DNA from: a virus
Strand: one strand, 5' to 3'
IMG/VR virus record: IMGVR_UViG_3300035034_001059
Span: 1 to 60,231 of that record
DNA: 60,231 nucleotides
Shown here piece after piece: positions 43,908 through 52,508 of this stretch (the first letter of the stretch is position 1; each line of letters begins with the position of its first letter). The notes beneath the pieces are model-generated. The model did not search any database. It had not been told where the DNA came from and was given only the letters and a program-made list of their open reading frames with translations. The position numbers were made by a program, and so were the translations under genes.

Positions 43908-44279
43908 ATGGGATTCAATCCTGATAAAATAAAAGATCGCCACTGCTTGTTTTTCCCTTGCAAGCTTAAAACCCAATATCGTGTAAAGGAGGCAATCACG
44001 TTTGCAACGATGGATCATAATCCAGATAAGGAGCATAAAAAGACGCGCCGAAGTTGGAAAGCTGATGCAGCAACAGTTGTTGTCAATCCATTTTCATTGG
44101 AGTTCAAAACAGAATCATTCTGTTTCTACAATCTTGCTATAGACAAAAGACCTAGAATGTTCCGTAAATCAGCGCTATATGATATGCTCGAATTAACTAA
44201 TGAAGCACAAATGATTATCAATAAAATAATACTAGAAAAGAAGGAGAAGAGAAGTGTATTTAAAATATTCCAAGATTAG
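43908..44279 (+). CDS. Small protein of the RxC family (KDRHCLFFPC)
   Basis: A 123-residue protein starting 4 bases after the polymerase stop. DKIKDRHCLFFPCKLK (about 6-21) carries the motif with a second Cys, like SRHCMFQCK at 31928. A central FSLEFKTESFCFYNL and a basic helical C-terminus follow. It overlaps the dUTPase start. Function unknown. Confidence 0.7.
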   Translation: MGFNPDKIKDRHCLFFPCKLKTQYRVKEAITFATMDHNPDKEHKKTRRSWKADAATVVVNPFSLEFKTESFCFYNLAIDKRPRMFRKSALYDMLELTNEAQMIINKIILEKKEKRSVFKIFQD

Positions 44280-44718
44280 AGAAGATGTAAAAGATCCTGT
44301 AAGAGCCCACCCGTCTGATGCGGGTCTTGACGTGTTTTATTATGATGATTCGATCCGACCACGTGACGAGCGAACAGTTTATCCAAGTTGTTCACGTTTA
44401 TTTAAAACGGGGCTGAAGTTTGAGGTACCTCATGGTTATATGTTGCGGGCTGAGAATCGATCATCAATGGCTGCAAAAAAGCAATTGATCGTCGGCGCAT
44501 GTGTGATCGATTCTGGTTACAATGGCGAAGTATTTATTGACCTTCACAATATTGGTGATAAACCCCAAGTTATCAATATTCACGATAAAATCGCCCAGCT
44601 TGTTTTGATCAAGATTGAAACACCACATTGCGAGTTAGTAGAGGAATCGGAATTGTACAAGAATCCTGTAACGATTTCAGATCGAGGTGACGGAGCACTT
44701 GGGAGTACAGATGGATAA
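44254..44718 (+). CDS. dut: dUTPase (trimeric dUTP diphosphatase)
   Basis: A 154-residue enzyme. The five conserved motifs are present: AGLDVFYYD, ENRSSMA, ACVIDSGYNGEVFIDLHNIG (with the catalytic Asp), DKIAQLVLI, and a C-terminal RGDGALGSTDG arm. It converts dUTP to dUMP, keeping uracil out of phage DNA. It is coupled to a small gene before an IMPDH-like gene. The start, GTG 44254, follows AAGGAGAAGAGAA. Confidence 0.92.
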   Translation: MYLKYSKIREDVKDPVRAHPSDAGLDVFYYDDSIRPRDERTVYPSCSRLFKTGLKFEVPHGYMLRAENRSSMAAKKQLIVGACVIDSGYNGEVFIDLHNIGDKPQVINIHDKIAQLVLIKIETPHCELVEESELYKNPVTISDRGDGALGSTDG

Positions 44719-44974
44719 AGAAAAAGTAAAAATATTTGGTGTTTTTTATATGATAAAGAACGACTCATCTAAGCACCCACGCATTCGCGAATGTAGTACT
44801 TTGGGAGAAGCACAACGCTTCGCCAAATACAAAGTTTTGAGATCTCAAGATAGAATGTTCCGCAACATTACAAAATATTCTTACGAAAAACAAATACATA
44901 CTATCGCTGGTCACAAAGAAGAGGTGCTTTATTGTACCGAAATTAAAATAATACGAGGTAAAATGAATGGATGA
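44711..44974 (+). CDS. Hypothetical protein, 87 residues
   Basis: ATG 44711 lies inside the end of the dUTPase gene and the stop overlaps the next gene. It is a basic protein with KIFGVFYMIKND and GEAQRFAKYKVLRSQDR. Function unknown. Confidence 0.65.
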   Translation: MDKEKVKIFGVFYMIKNDSSKHPRIRECSTLGEAQRFAKYKVLRSQDRMFRNITKYSYEKQIHTIAGHKEEVLYCTEIKIIRGKMNG

Positions 44975-46055
44975 TAAAATTGCTTTAACATACGATGACG
45001 TTGCACTAATTCCGCAATATTCTGAAATTGAAAGCAGAAGTCATTGTGATATATCCGTTGAGTTAAAAACACCAAAGAAAACAGAGAAGCTTCGTATACC
45101 GCTAATTGGTGCGCCAATGGACACGATCTGTGAAGCAGAGATGTGTATCGCTCTTTGGGAAGAAGGAGCAATAGGAATATTGCATCGTTATATCACCATC
45201 GACGAACAAGTGGAAATGCTTCAACGTGTGGTCGCCGACGATGCAACTTGTTTCGCCGCTATTGGTGTAACGGGGGACTATCTCGATCGCGCTACTGTAT
45301 TATATAACAACGGAGCCCGACATTTCTGCATTGATGTTGCACACGGAAGCCATATTTTTGTGAAAAAAGCCATCACAGCTTTGAGGCACTCGTACAAAAA
45401 TATACACATCATGGCCGGCAATGTGTGTGATTATGACGGCGCCTTCCGTTGTTTTAAATGGGGCGCTGATTCAATCCGTGTCGGCGTTGGCGGTGGAGCC
45501 GTGTGCACAACACGGCTCGTCACTGGACATGGTGTCCCAAATTTAACAGCAATTGAATTGGCTCGCAAAGCTAAAGAGGATTATCAAGAACTGGAAAATC
45601 GAGATTGTTATATTGTTGCTGATGGCGGCATTCGAACATCTGGCGATGCCGCAAAAGCTTTCGCCTTTGGTGCAGATTATGTGATGGTCGGTTCAATGTT
45701 ATCCGGCTGCGAAGAAACACCATCTGTTGTACAATATCGCGGATTTTTGGATCAGCTCGACGCCAGCACAGTTGAACAGCAACCCCAGAAACAAGTTGTA
45801 TATCGTGGTATGGCGTCACAGCCCGCTCAGAACGCCAACGGACGCGTCTCTGTTGTGGAAGGGGTCGAGGTCAAAGTTGACATGAAAGGCCCTGTAACTG
45901 GGGTTCTACTCACTTTCAGGGATGGTTTGCGCAGCGCCTTGAGCTATACTGGTGCAACGAACTTATCAGACTTCAAAAAGACGGCCCGATATATACGTGT
46001 ATCTCCTGCTGCTCAAATTGAAAGCCAACCTCACGCAAAGTTTGATAATCAGTAA
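44967..46055 (+). CDS. IMP dehydrogenase / GMP reductase family enzyme
   Basis: A 362-residue TIM-barrel enzyme of guanine nucleotide metabolism. The N-terminus has LTYDDVALIPQYSEIESRS and IPLIGAPMDTI, the family start. GADSIRVGVGGGAVCTTRLV holds the catalytic C180, ADGGIRTSGDAAKAFAFGAD the phosphate site, and VVYRGMASQPAQ the flap region. At this length it lacks the CBS pair of bacterial IMPDH. Sequence alone does not settle the direction (IMP to XMP, or GMP to IMP). With NrdJ and dUTPase it forms a nucleotide-supply set. Confidence 0.8.
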   Translation: MDDKIALTYDDVALIPQYSEIESRSHCDISVELKTPKKTEKLRIPLIGAPMDTICEAEMCIALWEEGAIGILHRYITIDEQVEMLQRVVADDATCFAAIGVTGDYLDRATVLYNNGARHFCIDVAHGSHIFVKKAITALRHSYKNIHIMAGNVCDYDGAFRCFKWGADSIRVGVGGGAVCTTRLVTGHGVPNLTAIELARKAKEDYQELENRDCYIVADGGIRTSGDAAKAFAFGADYVMVGSMLSGCEETPSVVQYRGFLDQLDASTVEQQPQKQVVYRGMASQPAQNANGRVSVVEGVEVKVDMKGPVTGVLLTFRDGLRSALSYTGATNLSDFKKTARYIRVSPAAQIESQPHAKFDNQ

Positions 46056-46366
46056 TGGCAAAGAAACCTAAAAACAAAAAGATCGTTTTTAAACAAAACG
46101 ATAAAGTCCACGCTGATTTCAAAGTTCGTTGCCAACACGAGAATATCACACAATCAAAGTTTTTTCGTTTAATGATGAGAAAGTTTTTAGAACGTGATTC
46201 TCGGTTGCAAGATATTGTGGATGACTGGAAAGAGGAGAAAGGTGTTATAACAAAGAGGCAGCAAGACTTGATCGAGAAAGAAAGAAAAAAGAAAGAGGAA
46301 TTCGAAGAGGAATTCATGATCACGGATAAGGAACTATATGAAATGTATGACTTCTTCGATGAATAA
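46055..46366 (+). CDS. Small protein with ribbon-helix-helix-like region
   Basis: A 103-residue protein. KVHADFKVRCQHENITQSKFF (about 18-38, split here by eye) has the strand-helix-turn-helix look of Arc/MetJ-type DNA-binding dimers, with RLMMRKFLERD as the second helix. A long charged helix makes up the C-terminus. A regulator is possible but not shown. Confidence 0.45.
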   Translation: MAKKPKNKKIVFKQNDKVHADFKVRCQHENITQSKFFRLMMRKFLERDSRLQDIVDDWKEEKGVITKRQQDLIEKERKKKEEFEEEFMITDKELYEMYDFFDE

Positions 46367-46607
46367 AAGATATTGCTCATTTGGTTATAAGAATCAAATG
46401 CACTTTTATGTTCGTGATGTGAAAAGTGAGAATAAACTTGATTCATTGTATTGTATCCAAATATTACGTGACGGTCCCCGCGATTACAAGGAATTGCGAA
46501 AACAATTGCGCTGTTGTTGTAATAAAATAACCGTCCACCGGATCACAACCATTGGGCCAAAAAAGTGTCTATGTAAACATAACTCTAGAAGTAGGAATAA
46601 ACTATGA
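46359..46607 (+). CDS. Tiny protein of the RxC family (MNKRYCSFG)
   Basis: An 82-residue protein starting within the previous gene's last codons. MNKRYCSFGYKNQMHFYVRD carries the motif; LRCCCNKITVH and CLCKHNS add a Cys-rich end. The DNA at its start (GAATAAAAGATATTG) is identical to that at 56110-56124. Function unknown. Confidence 0.65.
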   Translation: MNKRYCSFGYKNQMHFYVRDVKSENKLDSLYCIQILRDGPRDYKELRKQLRCCCNKITVHRITTIGPKKCLCKHNSRSRNKL

Positions 46608-46837
46608 ACGAAGATAAAGCCAAGACTATTTGTGACTGTTTGTCATGTGATAAAGATCAAAAAGAATGCCGTCAATACATTGATTATCCCGATGAGCATA
46701 ACTGCACACTAGTTAGTGTGTACGAGAATGGTGAAATGTCACTAAGAGAGATTGCGAAGCGTTTAGGGATTTCGCATGTTAGGGTGATGCAGATTGAAAA
46801 GAAGGCTCTCAAAAAGATCGAGAAGAATATACATTAA
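46604..46837 (+). CDS. Sigma-70 region-4-like mini protein
   Basis: A 77-residue protein. Four Cys in the first 30 residues (CDCLSC, C24) could bind metal. The last 35 residues, MSLREIAKRLGISHVRVMQIE and KKALKKIEK, match the HTH of sigma factor region 4, which reads -35 elements. No region 2 is present. It might bind RNA polymerase or a promoter as a specificity factor. A plain HTH regulator is the alternative. Confidence 0.6.
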   Translation: MNEDKAKTICDCLSCDKDQKECRQYIDYPDEHNCTLVSVYENGEMSLREIAKRLGISHVRVMQIEKKALKKIEKNIH

Positions 46838-46908
46838 GAAAAGTTTGCCATTTGAGCGACATTACCCTATTTAATACAGGAAAATTTTCTAAGGAGATTA
46901 AATATATC

Positions 46909-47655
46909 ATGAGTAAAAAGAAGAAGATGTTACACGAGGGAACAAAAATTCGTTGGTCTCGAATTGCCAATATCGTTGACGACCAAGAAGCTCGTCGCCG
47001 ATCGTATCAGCTTAATGAAGCGACCCGCAAATTTCCGGGCAATGAGATCGAAGAAGACATGGAAATGAATCCGGACGGAGGTTATCATTATCTCGATGAA
47101 GAAGATGAAGAATTAGCTGATGTTGGTGGTACTGAAGATTTCGGTGGCGCTGGCGGCGGCATGGATGACGAATATGACATGGGTGCCGAAGATGACATGG
47201 GTGCCGAAGATGACATGGGCATGGATGACATGGGCATGGATGACATGAGCATGGGCGCAGGTGCAGGCGACGAAACACTGGCCGCGGATCTGATCACTGC
47301 TGTTTCTGATGCTATTGCAAGTGTTCTGGGAACTGAGGCTGAAGTGTCAGCGGAACCGGACATGGGCGATGACATGGGTATGGATTACGATGTTGATGAC
47401 ATGGGTGCCGAAGATGACATGGACGGCGACGACATGGAAATGGGCGCAGAAGACGATCTGGATGACGATGAACTGATGGAAGAATTGGAAAATTCTATTA
47501 ACCCTAATGGTGGAAAGGTCGATAATTCTCATTCCGACCATAAACTTAGTAAAGAAAAATCCCACCTTAAAAATTCTATCAATGAAAGTAGAATCGATCA
47601 AATTGCCGAGTCAGTGGTTCGCAAGTTGGCACGACATATGCGAAAGCGCCGATAA
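46909..47655 (+). CDS. Asp/Met/Gly-rich structural-like protein
   Basis: A 248-residue protein; ATG 46909 lies 12 bases after AAGGAG, better than the upstream TTG. A basic N-terminus (about 1-40) and basic C-terminus (SRIDQIAESVVRKLARHMRKRR region) flank a very acidic centre with repeated DDMGA/DDMGMDDMG units. The layout, acidic middle and basic helical end, resembles the scaffold-like protein at 1794-3395. A core or internal head protein is a guess. It is a single-gene unit ended by a terminator. Confidence 0.6.
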   Translation: MSKKKKMLHEGTKIRWSRIANIVDDQEARRRSYQLNEATRKFPGNEIEEDMEMNPDGGYHYLDEEDEELADVGGTEDFGGAGGGMDDEYDMGAEDDMGAEDDMGMDDMGMDDMSMGAGAGDETLAADLITAVSDAIASVLGTEAEVSAEPDMGDDMGMDYDVDDMGAEDDMDGDDMEMGAEDDLDDDELMEELENSINPNGGKVDNSHSDHKLSKEKSHLKNSINESRIDQIAESVVRKLARHMRKRR

Positions 47656-47694
47656 AGCATTTAACACAAAGGTAAACTCATGATATAAAGTATG

Positions 47695-47723
47695 GAGGCA
47701 CTCAAGGGTGCCTCTTTATTTTT
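47695..47723 (+). terminator. Rho-independent terminator before the endolysin gene
   Basis: Stem GAGGCAC (47695-47701) with GTGCCTC (47708-47714), loop TCAAGG, followed by the T-rich tail TTTATTTTT. It overlaps the leader of the endolysin gene. Confidence 0.8.
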
Positions 47724-47735
47724 ATGGAGAGTAAT

Positions 47736-48635
47736 ATGTCAAAAGTTTGTATTTCAAATAGAAAGTTTTATAATAGAGGAAGTGCATTTTATCTCGGCTG
47801 GGATCCTACATGGTTCGAATTGCCTAAAGATGAATTTGGTGACAAATTAACAAGAAAAATTATTGCATTTCAAGAAGAATACAATATCGCTCCTGATGGA
47901 ATCGTCGGCGAGGGAACATTTACTCGGTTATCCACATCACGTGAAGCCGTTGTCGTGGAACAAGAAAGAAACATTAGTTGTCAACTTCACGAGTTACCAA
48001 TTAACTGGCCAAGAGTTTCCAACAGATTATACAACAAGTTGCCATCCCGAAATTATAGAGAAGTACCTCTAGATGAAAATCGCAACATCGATAAGATTGT
48101 GATTCATTGGGATGCTGCGCTCTCGTCACAAAGCGCGTTCAAAATCCTCAAGAAGCGAGGCTATTCAACTCATTTCTTGATTGATAATGACGGATCAATC
48201 CTCCAGCTTATCAATACCAATCACGTTGGTTACCACTGCAAAGAAGTGAATAATACTAGCATTGGTATTGATATCTCAAATGCATACTATCCTAAATATC
48301 AAGACACATACGAAGCAAACGGCCACGGCACTCGACCAACTATCTCTACGGTAGTCAATGGCCAAAGCTTGAAGAATCATTTGGGATACTATCCAGAACA
48401 AGTGGATGCGGCTCGCGAATTGGTTCGTGTGTTAACAGATCATTATGATATTCCATTAACAACACCAGATACTCATAATACGCTACCAAATCCTGATGAC
48501 GAAAGTGCTCATTCGGGCATTTTTCACCATTATCACTTCAATGAAAACAAAATTGATACGGCTGGCTTCCCTATCAAACTAATTATTAAAGATATCAAGA
48601 GGGACAGAAAGGATAATGAAGAAGATACTAAATGA
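47736..48635 (+). CDS. Endolysin: peptidoglycan-binding plus N-acetylmuramoyl-L-alanine amidase
   Basis: A 299-residue protein; ATG 47736 sits close behind GGAGAG. Residues about 36-66 form a peptidoglycan-binding repeat (IAFQEEYNIAPDGIVGEGTF). The amidase domain starts at KIVIHWDAALS with H124. It continues with GYSTHFLIDNDGSILQLI, GYHCKEVNNTSIGIDISNAY and a His cluster, FHHYH (about 263-267), for the second zinc ligand. It would cut the amide bond in the cell wall for lysis. No signal peptide is seen, so it needs a holin; a candidate small membrane protein is at 52069-52359. Confidence 0.82.
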   Translation: MSKVCISNRKFYNRGSAFYLGWDPTWFELPKDEFGDKLTRKIIAFQEEYNIAPDGIVGEGTFTRLSTSREAVVVEQERNISCQLHELPINWPRVSNRLYNKLPSRNYREVPLDENRNIDKIVIHWDAALSSQSAFKILKKRGYSTHFLIDNDGSILQLINTNHVGYHCKEVNNTSIGIDISNAYYPKYQDTYEANGHGTRPTISTVVNGQSLKNHLGYYPEQVDAARELVRVLTDHYDIPLTTPDTHNTLPNPDDESAHSGIFHHYHFNENKIDTAGFPIKLIIKDIKRDRKDNEEDTK

Positions 48636-50427
48636 AATGATAGAGAAGGTTGCTGACAAGAAATTGTACGAGAAGAGAAAAAAGTCTCAACAACTAGTCG
48701 AAAATTTTTTAAGAAAGAAACCAACATTGGAAGACTTTCTGAAAGAAAACGTTGACAAAATCTTCAATGAACAGTTCGAAATGCTGAAGAATAATGAACT
48801 AATCCTTAATGAAGATAAGGGAAGCGCTCAGAAGATTATGGGTCTATTGCCCAAATTCGAAGTTTCTGAACAACTTGGTATCAAAGGTACACTCCCTCGC
48901 CAAATGTATGAGCGATATTTTAACCTTATTATTTCAAGCGGGCAGACGCTTGAAGAACGTATCGACTATCTTGAGTCTTTCGTTCAAGCAGAAGATATCA
49001 TGTCCTATTCAATCTCAGAGATTTTGGGCAACCTGACATACCTTTATCTTCTCAACACAGTTGTTGAAGGATTCTCACCTGCTGGTGCTGGTTTCATTTT
49101 CGAAGCTTGGATGGCTGCGATGACGCTTGGTGTGCAGGAAACCGAACGCTCCGATGACGTGGGCGGTACCCTGCCAATTCATGATTATGTTACGGGCGGA
49201 AACACACCAGTTTCGCTGAAACTCTTGACGCCGAAGACGAACGTGCACGGCTCGGTCAGCAATATTCTCTCGTTCTTAGCACAGCATCCTCTGGCTGAAA
49301 AATCTGAACGCGGTATCGTATATCTGGTTACATATAAATTTTCAGATAAACGTCTTGGTTTCTATGAATTCGACTTAAATCATAAAAATATCTTTCATAT
49401 TACCAACATGTTCTACACAACTGGTAAGGGTAAGAAAAAGAAGCTGAAATCTAGAATGTTTAATAAGGATGGGATCGAAAACGCAATACGAGATTACTTT
49501 AATCAAAAAGAACCGCTTATGGAAGAAGATAAGAAGGGTGATGAATTCTATGCATACAAAAAGTTCTTTAAGGAAATCGGGCCGGCCCTTGGTTTTGATG
49601 CATCTAATCTAAACCCGAAAGAAGATGAAATATCTGACAATTACTTGAGTTGGGGCTCACGCCCGAAAAATGGTAATAAATCTGATTTGCAAGGCGTTGC
49701 CTCCTTGGTTATCTCTCCCGGGGCCCAAAACGGCTGGGAAGAATTCTTGAGACTCTCGGATTCTACTCTTACGGCGCTTTCGAATGAAAAAGTGTTAAAC
49801 CTATATCAGTCGTATGAAGATTTAATTAACAAGGTACAAGCTTTGGCGCTGCAAAAGGACATAAAACCGTCAAATGAAATCCAAGAAGACGCTGAAAATC
49901 CACAACAAATCTTGAACGACCTGAAGACAGAATTGGAAGGTTTGCTTGAAGAAATTTCCAATATTGCAAAAGATAGGTCAACATTGGTGTTGGATTTCTT
50001 GAGAAGTCGTTCATTTAAAGATCCTTATTCATACCACCGCGTTGCAAGAGCAATTCACAAAGGTGACTATGAAATTGAGGAAGAAGACTTGTTCACTCAA
50101 TTGGAACAAATCTGGGATGAAGACAGAAATGTGTGGTTAAGTATATTGACCTCCAATATTGTCGACACGCAGTGGAGTGTCGCATCGCAATGGGTGCGTG
50201 AATATGCGAAACGAATCGGAACGCTTGACTTCGGCGAAAACTGGCTTGAAGATTCCGTTACAAAATATTCACAACGTCTCGAAGAAATGGTTGTCCCAAT
50301 CTATCAAGATCTCGCGGACTTAACAGAGTTCATCAATATGTACTATGTTGAAGGTAAGCCCGAAGCCGGCGCCGAGGCAGCAACAACGGCACAAAACCTG
50401 CATAAGAAAGTTAACCAATTAAGTTAA
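48616..50427 (+). CDS. PD-(D/E)XK nuclease-like large protein
   Basis: A 603-residue protein overlapping the endolysin end. Residues about 155-225 look like a nuclease core: GFIFEAWMAAM with E163, PIHDYV with D190, VSLKLL with K202, then VHGSVSNILSFL. This E-D-xxK order fits the PD-(D/E)XK fold. The N-terminal 60 residues are a charged helix like those of head-internal proteins; the C-terminal half is helical and acidic. It may process DNA during packaging or attack host DNA. The assignment is by motif only. Confidence 0.5.
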   Translation: MKKILNEMIEKVADKKLYEKRKKSQQLVENFLRKKPTLEDFLKENVDKIFNEQFEMLKNNELILNEDKGSAQKIMGLLPKFEVSEQLGIKGTLPRQMYERYFNLIISSGQTLEERIDYLESFVQAEDIMSYSISEILGNLTYLYLLNTVVEGFSPAGAGFIFEAWMAAMTLGVQETERSDDVGGTLPIHDYVTGGNTPVSLKLLTPKTNVHGSVSNILSFLAQHPLAEKSERGIVYLVTYKFSDKRLGFYEFDLNHKNIFHITNMFYTTGKGKKKKLKSRMFNKDGIENAIRDYFNQKEPLMEEDKKGDEFYAYKKFFKEIGPALGFDASNLNPKEDEISDNYLSWGSRPKNGNKSDLQGVASLVISPGAQNGWEEFLRLSDSTLTALSNEKVLNLYQSYEDLINKVQALALQKDIKPSNEIQEDAENPQQILNDLKTELEGLLEEISNIAKDRSTLVLDFLRSRSFKDPYSYHRVARAIHKGDYEIEEEDLFTQLEQIWDEDRNVWLSILTSNIVDTQWSVASQWVREYAKRIGTLDFGENWLEDSVTKYSQRLEEMVVPIYQDLADLTEFINMYYVEGKPEAGAEAATTAQNLHKKVNQLS

Positions 50428-50446
50428 TATAACTCACGGAGCGAAA

Positions 50447-52036
50447 ATGAAAAATGTTGTCTTTCGAGAAGATTTACATAAAAAATTAAAATCGGGATCC
50501 AATAAACTTGTCGAAGCGGTTGGATCCACACTGGGGCCGAATGGACATAATGTTATTTTATCCGATGACATGGGTAATGTCTCTGTGACTAAAGACGGTG
50601 TAACAGTGGCACGATTCTTTGACCTTGAGGACTCGGTTGAAAATCTCGCCTGTCAAATTATCAAACAATCATCTATTGAAACCGGGAACCGTGCCGGGGA
50701 CGGAACCACAACGTCAACCATTTTGGCTGACGCTATATACCGTGCGGGCTTGCACGCAATGGAAAGTAATTCGATGCCTCTGATTGATCTCAAGTTCGAG
50801 ATCGAGGCCGCGGCAAAACAAGTGAAAGAATACATCGCCAGTATTGCTATTGAAATTGGAAACAAAGAACAGGTTAAGAACATCGCTACAATTTCAGCAA
50901 ACGGGGACGATGCTATTGGTTCTCTTATCGCCGACGCTGTGCATAATGTCGGTAAGGCTGGTTCTATTGTTGTAGAAAAATCTGGTGAGAATGAAACCAT
51001 TCTAGACTTTGTGGAAGGTTTCACACTTGACGTGGGTTATCGAGCACCTGCATTCGTTAACAAAAAGCGGCTAAATATGGCTCAATACGAGAGCCCATTA
51101 GTGTTGGTGACCGATCTGGCAATCAATAACCACAACTTTGAACAGTTTCGCCGAGTGTTTGCATATGCCGACAAAGAAGGAAGACCGCTGGTCATCGTCG
51201 CAGATGATGTTGATGATAAGCCGCTGGCCTTATTGATTATGAATGCCCTCAAAGATCTCCCAGTTTTGGTGGTAAAGCCGCCGCGCTATGGTTCAGAGAG
51301 GCGTTTAATCATGGAGGATTTGGCTATCTCATTGGGCGGTCGATTCATTAGTTCACAAGCAGGAGATACGATCGGCCGCGTTAAATTGGAAGACCTTGGA
51401 ACTTGTGCAACCATCGAATGCACCAAGATAAAGACGGTATTCTCCGAAGGCGTGGGAAGCATTGAGGCGATCACAGAGCGCATGGAGCAGATCAAGAGTG
51501 AGATGCATCAAATGAAGGATGCGGATGCGTCAGAGAGGCTTCAAGAGCGTCTGACACGCATGTCAGCGGGTATAGCAGTAATCCGGGTGGGTGGCACTAC
51601 CCAAGTGGAGGTAGACGAGAAGAAATATAGAATTGAAGATGCCTTGGAAGCTGTTCGTTCGGCAAAAGAAGAAGGAATTGTCCCCGGTGGAGGCACTGTG
51701 TTTCTTAAAGCACGCGATCTATTCTTTGATTGTTCAGATCCCAAGAGTATAACACTCGGAAAGACAGCAGGAGAAAGAGTAATATATAACGCGTTGCTAG
51801 CCCCATTTGAAAAGTTGTACGAAACAACGTTTGGCAAACTAACTACTGATGTTATATCAAGTATTCAAACTGCACCAGAATCAGTTGGTATTAATTTCAG
51901 AACAAAAGAACGCGTTGACAATCTAATTGAAGAGGGAGTGGTTGATCCTGCAAAAGTATTGCGAACAGCTTTGGAGAATGCTGTATCCGCTGCGACTACA
52001 CTGTTGTTGGCAAACACGGCTATCTTAGAAGAATAA
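50447..52036 (+). CDS. groEL: GroEL-type chaperonin (Hsp60)
   Basis: A 529-residue protein. ATPase residues align with E. coli GroEL: TLGPNGHNVIL, TKDGVTVA (D50), GDGTTTS (D85), D398 in EDALEAVRSA, and GGG at 414-416, the last two at identical numbers. The apical region is conserved in length (about 190-370). The C-terminal Gly-Gly-Met tail of bacterial GroEL is absent; the protein ends NTAILEE. It would form folding rings, with the phage co-chaperonin at 37699-38019 or the host's GroES. Large phages occasionally carry GroEL, but most rely on the host. Confidence 0.92.
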   Translation: MKNVVFREDLHKKLKSGSNKLVEAVGSTLGPNGHNVILSDDMGNVSVTKDGVTVARFFDLEDSVENLACQIIKQSSIETGNRAGDGTTTSTILADAIYRAGLHAMESNSMPLIDLKFEIEAAAKQVKEYIASIAIEIGNKEQVKNIATISANGDDAIGSLIADAVHNVGKAGSIVVEKSGENETILDFVEGFTLDVGYRAPAFVNKKRLNMAQYESPLVLVTDLAINNHNFEQFRRVFAYADKEGRPLVIVADDVDDKPLALLIMNALKDLPVLVVKPPRYGSERRLIMEDLAISLGGRFISSQAGDTIGRVKLEDLGTCATIECTKIKTVFSEGVGSIEAITERMEQIKSEMHQMKDADASERLQERLTRMSAGIAVIRVGGTTQVEVDEKKYRIEDALEAVRSAKEEGIVPGGGTVFLKARDLFFDCSDPKSITLGKTAGERVIYNALLAPFEKLYETTFGKLTTDVISSIQTAPESVGINFRTKERVDNLIEEGVVDPAKVLRTALENAVSAATTLLLANTAILEE

Positions 52037-52068
52037 GTGATAGTCGCAGCGAGAGACTAGTTATAGTA

Positions 52069-52359
52069 ATGGATAAAGATATACAGAATCTTATATTGGC
52101 TCAATTAGAAGAAATAGCTAAAATTGTTCGCGATGTTGATTCACGCTTAACAAGGCTTGAGACTTCTACAGATATCGAAACTACACATAAGCACAAATTT
52201 GATGAGGCAGTCCAGAAGAATTTAAGAGGGATCGAAAACCGGCTAACGAACTTGGAAAATTTCCGCATGAAACTTGTGATCGGTGCCGCCCTTCTCGCCG
52301 TCTCAGCAACAATTATATGGGAAGTCTTGAGTCCCGTCGTTCACGGATTTTTCACTTGA
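52069..52359 (+). CDS. Coiled-coil protein with C-terminal membrane helix (holin-like candidate)
   Basis: A 96-residue protein. Residues 1-65 are a coiled coil (IVRDVDSRLTRLETST, NRLTNLENF). Residues about 68-88 are one hydrophobic helix, KLVIGAALLAVSATIIW. The layout resembles XhlA-type proteins that act with holins. Since no other holin is seen near the endolysin, a lysis role is possible. Its end overlaps promoter copy 2. Confidence 0.45.
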   Translation: MDKDIQNLILAQLEEIAKIVRDVDSRLTRLETSTDIETTHKHKFDEAVQKNLRGIENRLTNLENFRMKLVIGAALLAVSATIIWEVLSPVVHGFFT

Positions 52360-52388
52360 CCCGCCCTGAGACGTGCTTACTTTTATAG
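52356..52388 (+). promoter_or_regulatory. Conserved promoter motif, copy 2
   Basis: TTGACC (52356-52361), 11 bases, GTGC (52373-52376), then TTACTTTTATAG. It matches the copy at 39760 closely. It drives the small-gene operon from 52509 to about 56752. Confidence 0.65.
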
Positions 52389-52458
52389 AGTCCAACAGCA
52401 TGGAACGGAAAAAACCCCTTACCAAAAAACTCATTAGAGTTTATAATTATTTGAGAGT

Positions 52459-52478
52459 ACCTGATCGTCTGGTCAGGT
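52459..52478 (+). promoter_or_regulatory. Inverted repeat in the leader of the 52509 operon
   Basis: ACCTGA (52459-52464) and TCAGGT (52473-52478) flank an 8-base centre, about 70 bases downstream of promoter copy 2 and 30 bases before the first gene. It could be an operator or an mRNA hairpin. The surrounding 149-base gap otherwise holds only the promoter and a ribosome site (CGGAGA). Confidence 0.3.
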
Positions 52479-52508
52479 GTTTGTATTCCCTTTATACGGA
52501 GAATAAAA

